Assembly: GCF_905475395.1 (NCBI RefSeq)
Contig: NC_058338.1
Span: 75,837,435 to 75,901,434 of the forward strand
Length of the DNA stretch: 64,000 nucleotides
Direction of reading: 5' to 3'
Source of the DNA: Chrysoperla carnea
Taxonomy: Eukaryota > Arthropoda > Insecta > Neuroptera > Chrysopidae
Position numbers and translations under genes: made by a program. Shown here piece after piece: positions 12,001-21,000 of the stretch. Each line of letters opens with the position of its first letter. The first letter of the stretch is position 1. The notes beneath the pieces were generated by a model. The model was not told the origin of the DNA. It saw nothing but the letters and a program-made list of their open reading frames with translations, and ran no database searches.

Positions 12001-15000
12001 TGCTGGATCACTATTTATAAATATTAGACATTAAATAATGATTTAAGTAGTATTTAATGAATAATTAAGGAAAAAAACGCATAATAGACTGGTATTTACG
12101 ATTGACCCTGCCTATTATACGGTTTTTTCACTAAATTATCGATTAAATACTACTTAAATAATTATTTAATACCATATATCTACTAATATTGACCCTACAC
12201 TGAGGGACGTATAGCTTAGCGCTCCATTTTCTGCGACCTCTATTTCAAAACGATTCAACGTATAAAAAAATCTTTCAGAAAAAAAAATATCTCAGCCATA
12301 CGTACCTTAGTGCAGGGTTAATATTTATAAATATAAGGTATTAAATAGTTATTTAAGTAGTATTAAATGAATCAATAAAGAAAAAACCCGCATAATAAAT
12401 TGGGATTCACGATTGACCCTGTCTATTATACGGTTTGTTCACTTAATTATCGATTAAATACCATTTAAACAATTATTTAATACCTTATATTTATAAATAT
12501 TGACCATGCACTAAGGTACGTATCGCTGAGATAATGTTTGTCTGAAAGCTTTTTCTATACGTTTTACCGTTTTGGAAATACAAAGTGCAGAAGATGGAGC
12601 ACTGAGCTATACGTACCTTAGCGCAGGGTCAATATTTATAAATATAAGGTATTAAATAATTATTTAAGTAGTATTTAATCGATAATTAAGCGAAAAAACC
12701 GTATAATAGACAGGGTCAATCATGAATCCCAGTCTATTTTGCGGTTATTTTCATAATTATTTATTAAATATTACTTAAATAATTAACGATTAAACGTACA
12801 AAAAAAGTTTCAGACAAAATTAGTAGAAAATTTTATCTTCTACAACTTTTAAATGTTCATACGATTTAAGGCAAAATAAACGAGATATTCACATAAAACT
12901 TATTTGCGAGACCTTTGATTTTGAATATCTCAAGGACCCGGACGTCTGATCATATGTGACTCTTGAGACAAAATTTGTACTATGAAAATAAAGGTTTGCA
13001 CAAAAATTCAGCTTATTCCGTTTGATTCCGAGGTGAAATCCTAAGATGATTGGATTAATATATTAGTTTCACACATGCTAAAATTGTATTTTATTCGATG
13101 TAATTAATATTTATACAATGTGTAATACCAGCCCCGGATCTTCTTTTTTGTTTAAATCAGATCAAGAACTTGATAATAGCGTATGGCAGCAAATGGGTGA
13201 TATTTTTCATGGGGAAATAAAAACCCTTTAATAAATTATAACTATTTATCTGTATCTTTTTCTCTCTTTAGAAGACATTTGCTTAATCTTCAGAAACCCG
13301 CATTTTTTTCTTTTTAATTTTACTGCAACACGACGTGCTCCGTCTCAAAGGTACTTTTGTAAAGGTACTTTGAGTATTACAAAGGTACTTTTATATACAA
13401 AGTTTAGGGTCACGAAGCAAGATAGACGTTCCTGACTTATTCTAAAATGTAGATGAGTTTTAATTGTTTCAGTTTGCTGAAACATCACTTAAAGCTTGCG
13501 TTCAAAACCCACTAGGTGTTTTATAATATTTTTGTCACATTATATTATGATTTCCGGAGCGGAAAAATCGGTGCTCCGATTTTTTTCACATTTAAACAGA
13601 TTTTTTTAATTTTAATTTAATTTTAATTTTTTAAAACCCAAGGGAATAAGGTTTTAAAACATCAAATATTTTTAAAAGTTTTAAATTTTACAGCATTTTA
13701 TTTTCTTTGCATTATATAACAAAATTTTTAAACTATACAGAAAGTATATTTTGTCTCCCTAATTCTAACTATATGCCTTTTATGGCATTGTTAGTTAGGA
13801 GGCCCTTTAATGCCGCAGGTACCTTACTTATTTCGAATATACAAATGAAAATTTTTAATCGAAACAATTTTGATGAAAACATTCAAAAAAGGTACATTTA
13901 ATTTATCGAATAACAGTGGTTAAATTCCCATCTTACAAATAAAATACACCATATATAAGATACCTTTTTTATAAAATTAATTATATAATTCATTCGAAAA
14001 TGATAATTTACAAACAAGTTCTGTATCTGTACAGTGTGTCGCGTCAACAATAGTTAAGAAGTCAAACGTAAGTAAAGCCATACACAGAGTTAACGTTAAC
14101 TTCCCTTGCTAAGGTAAACATGTGGTTGAAATTATTTGCACCTTATTTTTAACTTTTATGATGAATTTTGTTATAACTTCATGAATGTAAACGAAAAATA
14201 ATAATCACATTTTCGATATCTGCCTTGGTTTTCGAAATATCGAAAGCTAAATAATTAAAAAAAATTTCAGCAAATCAATTTTTCGATATTGTAAAAATTA
14301 TTCCAGATATCGAAAAATTTTAATCTTACTTTTCGTCTTATATTGTCAAGTTTCACCATCAAAATCGTAAATATTCTTTTTTTTAACTTGTATCCTCACT
14401 ACCATGCTCATACATCCTTAATTAGTCGGGCACAACGGTTTTTTATTTCAATAATTTATTAAGTTTTTAACTTTGAATAGTTCTTTTTAATTACCACCGA
14501 TTGATTAGTTTTGGAGAAATCAATGAAAACATATCATCCATCTACCATTTTCCCATAAGACCAATGTTAAATACGCCCACTTTTGAAGTCATTTATTTAT
14601 TTAAATAATCAAGCCTTTTATCCAAAATTGCCCTGACGTTTGTACATCCTTTAAAAATTTTTTCCATTTATTAATAATTATTACAATTTAAATATTTTTT
14701 TATTTGTTCAAAATTTGCTCTCGATTACCTCTTTTTTATCAAGAACGCATTCCTGTTTCCTTCCAGCGGAAGGGTCATAATTTCAATATATATATTTATA
14801 GTTTTTAGTCTTATGCAGCAACAAATTGAAATATCTATGGAATAATTTCCCGATAACGAATAATTTCGTGTATTTACCAACTTAGGGAAAATTTTTTGGT
14901 TATATAAACATAAATTGAATTTTTATCTACTTGCGGCGTACTTTGAATATAAAAATATTAATTTTTCGGTTTTTATACGATATTTTTCTCACACAAAGTT

Positions 15001-18000
15001 AGGACTCTACAGTCTCGATAGCAAGAAAGGAGTACAAAATGATTTTGTTCATAGTTTCATATATATTGAATTTTGGTCAAAAGTAGAGATCTTTTTTTTC
15101 CAAAAAATTGCATAAGGAATATCCTCTCCAGATTGACGTATCCAATCAGGGGGGACAGTCTATCTTAAAGAAATAAGGTACCTGAATATAAATATATTTA
15201 AATACATCCGAAAATGTGTGGTTGAAATGGTTTTCTAATAACACAGTTAACATTTTCACAAGTTTATAATAATTATTATTATTTGTAAATAATGTTATTA
15301 AACATCTATAAACTATGTAAACAATTTGATAAAAGGAATGTGTAGTTATTATGTGGTTTTTGAAAAAGTATATATGAAAGGGTGTTGCGTTTACCTATAT
15401 AACATGATGAGGGAGAGTTGTTTACCCTTTTGTATTTATTACATGTATATTATATACATCGTGTTTATCATGAGTGTTTCAAAATTTATCAAGATGAAAA
15501 AGCAGTCAACAAAGCAGAAATACTATGTATAGACAGTGTTGATTACACTGTCACATTACACATACATAACTGATATTTCCCATATAATTGTTATTTCTAA
15601 ATGATATTTCCCATATAATTGTTTGTATATTTGATTCGAAACTTTTTTCGATTTTTCTTTATTTTATAAACAAAAATAAAATCTTCGGAATGCTTTGTAT
15701 AAAAAAATTAACTAAACATAATTTTGATTCGAAACTTTTTTTGATAACTGGGAGCAGTGTGTGTTTTGATAGATTGTCTCGAATATCACACAAAAATAAA
15801 ATATTCGGAATGCTTTGAACGAAAAAAAAAATTAACTCTACATTTACGATCTATAAAAGATTACAATATTAAATATAAGTTGTCAAAAGTTCAAAGTAAT
15901 ACCAAAATTCATTTTTTGTGTATGTATCAATGAAGAAATATTTCCCTTTTATAAACACGAAACATAGTAAGAGCAACACAGCTCGTATAATATTGTCTAA
16001 AATATTTATGTTTAAAAGTTTTACGATATCTTAAATAGTTTGGGGTTTATCTTTGTGATAGGTTTTAAATATATTATGGTGACACATTTTATATACTTAT
16101 ATCAGATAAATTTGGTTTAGGGAAACTTACGTTACAAAAGAATTTCTTTAATTTTTTTGTTATGCTACTTAGAAAATTTATTCTGAAAAGAATTATTTTC
16201 GCGTTATCACAAGAGTATATCAAATGATAAAAAATGTATTTTTGAATTATTTTTTTCAGGTGAACCTACAATTGTTCAAACGAATATATTAATACGAAGT
16301 ATGGGTCCAGTTTCTGAACTCGATATGGTAAGATTTCTTAAGGTTTTTATAGATAGAATGAAAAGAGATTGAAAACCGAAAAAATTGAATTAGATCCTCA
16401 GCACATAAAGAAACGAAAATTTTACCACGATTGTTTTAATCTGTCTTTTGGAGTACGAAAAAAGATAGATTTTGCAAAAAAAGACAGCCGTTAAAAAAGA
16501 TAGTCGTGCTCAAGTGTAGGATTTATAGATATTGTGTTTTTCACTTTTCGTGTTGTGACGAAAAGACTTTCTCGATTTCTCGGTGTCATGTTCCTGCTAC
16601 TGGAAGATTTTCTTCAGAAAACAATATTTGTAACTATTTCTTGACTGCTAAATACTGTGGTCGATAAGTTAAAATTTTACTACTTAGGCTACTCGTGCAT
16701 TGAAAATGTGGTATGCGCTTTAAACAGAGCTCAAAGCTAGGCTTCCATGAGATTGGCTCTCTATTTTGAGAATATCCTACCCCAAGTTCAGTCTGGGTCT
16801 ATTTGTACTCCTCATGTCTATGAAAAAGTCGATCTATCAAAATTTACCAACTCCTATGCTTTATTACAAAAAAATTTACTAATCTGAATTTATAAAATGA
16901 ATTTTCTTTTATTTATAGGAATATTCAATGGATTGTTATTTCCGTCAATATTGGCGAGATCAACGTTTGTCCTTTCTTGGTCCAATTAAATCATTATCAT
17001 TGTCAATTAAAATGTTAGAACGTATTTGGCGACCAGATACCTATTTTTATAATGGAAAAAATTCTTATGTACATACAATTACCGTGCCAAATAAATTATT
17101 ACGAATTTCTCAAGAAGGTGATATTTTATACTCAATGAGGTGAGTATTACAATTGTTTTTTTAGATTTTGGAAAAAATTATACTAATTTAAAAATAATAG
17201 TTAATTTACAAGACTGGCTTTGGAAAATTTTAGAAAAGTACTATATTTTTTGAATAACTAATCATTTACCAGTCATCATGCTCTTATTTTCTAGTTTGTT
17301 TCAGTCTCTTCTGAGGCCTGGTCTCTAATTCTGAGAAAATTCGAAAAATTGTATAAACTTAATTTTATGTTTTTTTTTGCCCTCAATTGGCCTTAATTGA
17401 CCAAACACGAATATATGAAGCACACAAAAAATATCAAAGTGGTTTCATTTAACGATTGGATGATCAATTTTTGAAATATTGACTAAAGTTCTATTCGAAA
17501 ACCTTTATTTCGGAGCGAATTTAGAAATATTTTCTAAAATTAGGTTTTTATATTTCTAGTATCCTAATTGCCTTTAATTATTATTATTAGACACGAAAAT
17601 CTGGTTGAGGGAATTGCTCCTTGATCTCACAAAAACAAGGGATGTTCCGACAAAAATAAGAGATGTTCCGACTAATTTCAAATTAATTAATAATAAAATA
17701 AAGCATTGTTTTAAGCGAGACTGTACACACAGAATCATAACAATGAATCATATTGAATGTATATATATATATATATTCTTTATTGATATACAAAAAGCAA
17801 ATCAATCATTACAAACTTACATTTTGTGTTACAATATATGAAAAATAAAATAAAACTAAATAAAATAACATAAAATTCTTTATATTTAAAATCTTAATTC
17901 TCATATTTTTAATGTGTGTAAAGCATCAAACCTGGCCATCAAAACAACAAACTTTTCCTCTTCGATAGAATGAAATTAATATAAGTCGTCACTACTATTG

Positions 18001-21000
18001 CTTTATCATACTCAGAAACATTTAAAATGTTCGTTAGGTTATTCAATCCCATTGCAGAAACCCTATCTCTTTCTGTTCCTCTGGTACCTTCACAATCCAT
18101 AAGTAAATGTTGTCCAGACTCTAGCCCACCACATAGAACACACATCTTGTCTCCTAATGAATTTCGTACATAGTTCCAGGCGTAAGTGTTTAGTCTGAAC
18201 GAAGCTAGGATTCTCCTCTGGTCTCTATTTAATATATTTAGATATGGTGCGCCAGTTTCGAAATGGGGTATGCATGAAAACATCTGCATGTATATACAAA
18301 CAAACAATATCATTTTTGAGTGATTGTAGGGAGCGGTGTAGAAAGTTGGGGTGGGCGAAAATTCCGATTACTGGATGTTTCCGATTATGGAGACTCTAGA
18401 AAGAAAATTTTGACTGTAAAATAAAGCCTATACCATATAAGAAATTTGCTATTAAAACTTATACATCTTATCTACAGTAAATTTTATTACCAACCGGATT
18501 TAAGATAATTATATGATTAAGATTTATATAAATTAGGTTTATAATTACTAACCTTTTATAGTTTGCCACATTATAAATTTATTAACTCAAAGCGAGGATA
18601 GTTTTTTTTTTTAATACAACCATATATTTCAATTATATTTCTGACATGTCTATGTTCTTGTGTAAAAAAAGAGTGTGTAGTCTCTTGTGTGGAAAAAGTT
18701 GTTTGTGTGTTTTTATATACAACTTGCAAGTTATCATCGCTGTAACTATTTAGCTGTAAGATAAATGAAGACATTCGGTAAAGGATATTTAGTCCTACAA
18801 AAAAAGTTTTACTATTTTACTGCATGAAGTAACTTGTTTGAATTAGTAATTTAAAAAAAAAATATATCAAAAGTTAATATATCAAATTGTAGGTATAGTA
18901 AAAACAGTGATGACAAGCGGTTTATTTTTTAAGTCTCGAAACTGTCGGAGTGTAACTTGTAATGGAATCAATTTAAATTCGAGCGTATGTCCAAATGCAT
19001 CGATATTGCTGGAGATGTAGGAAAGATTTTAAAGTTCGAATATTTGTACCTAAAAGTTCATGTTTTTATCTCCTTTTTTTGTATCTTCACTAATAAAATT
19101 AAATTTTTTTAAACTAATGACTAACTATTTCAGTTGATAGAGCGCTGTCCCCATTTAGTTTTTGTATCATATGAGTTGTACATGATTTTCGAAATACCAT
19201 AAAATTTTACACACAGGGTTATGGTTCAAGAAGCCTAGGCAGATTTTTTCTAATCGTTGTTATTTGCAGCACAAACAATATTATCAAAATCATTTAGAAT
19301 CATCTAAAATAAATCACACTGTACGTTGAATTATTTTTTAATGTGGGTACAGTGAAATGTTTTTTGAAATACGTACTTGAAATATCCATTTATTTCCCCT
19401 TAAATACATTCTTCTTTTAAAAACCAACAATTATCTTCTTTTCGATTGTTCTAGATTAACAATAAAAGCAAAATGTCCAATGGAATTGCGTAATTTTCCA
19501 ATGGATCGACAATCCTGTCCACTTATTTTAGGAAGTTGTAAGTAAAGCTTTGATGTAAAAAAAAATTTGTTATAGATATTTCCAAATGATCTTTATTGCA
19601 ATATATGCATAAAAACATACCCATTTAATTTATAATACAGTGAATAAGTCGGAAAAATGCGCAGAAACAGCACCGATTTTAATGAAACTTTTTGTAACGG
19701 GTTTATAGTACCCCAAGGAACAATCAGTCAATTTAAGCAAGCTATAAGGTGGCATTGTGCCTAAGTGGGGGCCCTCAGCATTTGGCTTAAAATTTTCATT
19801 TAGTATTTTTGTTCGCTAAATACGAATTCGATGTCAGATTACAAGGGCTTAATTTTCACGTACTCTAAAAATCGTGCGATTTTTGGCCAAGAATTTCACT
19901 TTAAAGGCACAAAACAAACTCACAATATTATTTTGGTACAAAAAAACACAATTTTTTGGCACAAATACAAAATTTTACATTTAGTTATACAATTATATCA
20001 AGGCATTAGTAGATTCTAGAGTCTATGTTCAGAAAAAAATATTTATTGTTTAGTTACGATTTTCGAAACACGTTACAGAATCCGAGTAATGTGACATCAG
20101 AATCACAATCAGCGACCAAAAACAACCCCTAGAGCGCAGTTTAGACAATACTTATTTTGCCGTTTTTGTGCCAAAAAGTGAAAAATTGCATGATTTTCGG
20201 AAATTCGTGAAATTTTACATTGAATTCGTATTCAGCGAACAAAAATACCTGGCAAAATAAGTATTTTAAAAAGATTTTGGGCTACATATGCCACTCGCTG
20301 GTGCCCTATGTCCTCCTACGACTTAGTTAAGTTGGCAGAATGTTCCTCGGGATCCTATAAACACGACACAAAAATTTTCATTAAAATCGGTACTGTTTCC
20401 CAACTTTTCTATGCATCTCGGCTTATTTACGGTACTGTTTTTTTTTTTTTTACAATATCAAATTGAATTTTCGTGGCGGATTTCTCTAGAACATAATTTT
20501 AAATTAAATAAAAATCATAATCCAAGTGGCATTTTTTAAATAACTAACTTTTAAAAAAATTTTTTTAGACGCATACACATCACGCCAGTTAGTATACCAA
20601 TGGCAAAATGACGCTAGCGTAAGTTTTATACCTGGGATGGCCTTATCCCAATTCGATTTGATGAGTTATCCTTACCGGAATTTTACATTTAAACGACGTG
20701 AAGGTTATTGCAATAATAAGCTTATTTCAGTTGAAAAAAAAATTTTAACTTTTTTCTCGATATTTTCAGGTTTATTTTCGGTATTACAAGTTTCTTTTAA
20801 TCTTCAACGACATACTGGATACTTTTTAATTCAAGTATATGTACCATGTATTTTAATTGTAGTACTTTCCTGGGTATCGTTTTGGATACATCGTGAAGCA
20901 ACAAGCGATCGTGTTGGCTTAGGTATTACGACTGTACTAACATTATCCACAATCAGCTTAGATTCACGAACTGATTTACCAAAAGTACGATATGCAACAG

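Larger units (their letters stand above)
3014..16259 (+). other. Grd intron 1 (13.2 kb, repeat-rich)
   Basis: It is bounded by a GTAAGA donor and a TTTTTTTCAG acceptor that join a split glycine codon in frame. It holds several dispersed repeat copies, a SINE fragment, a nested palindrome of about 1.26 kb and a 38-bp-stem hairpin, all listed separately. No other coding sequence is recognised between these elements (7436-9390, 9477-11791, 13055-14157, 14666-15489 and 15826-16259). Confidence 0.75.
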
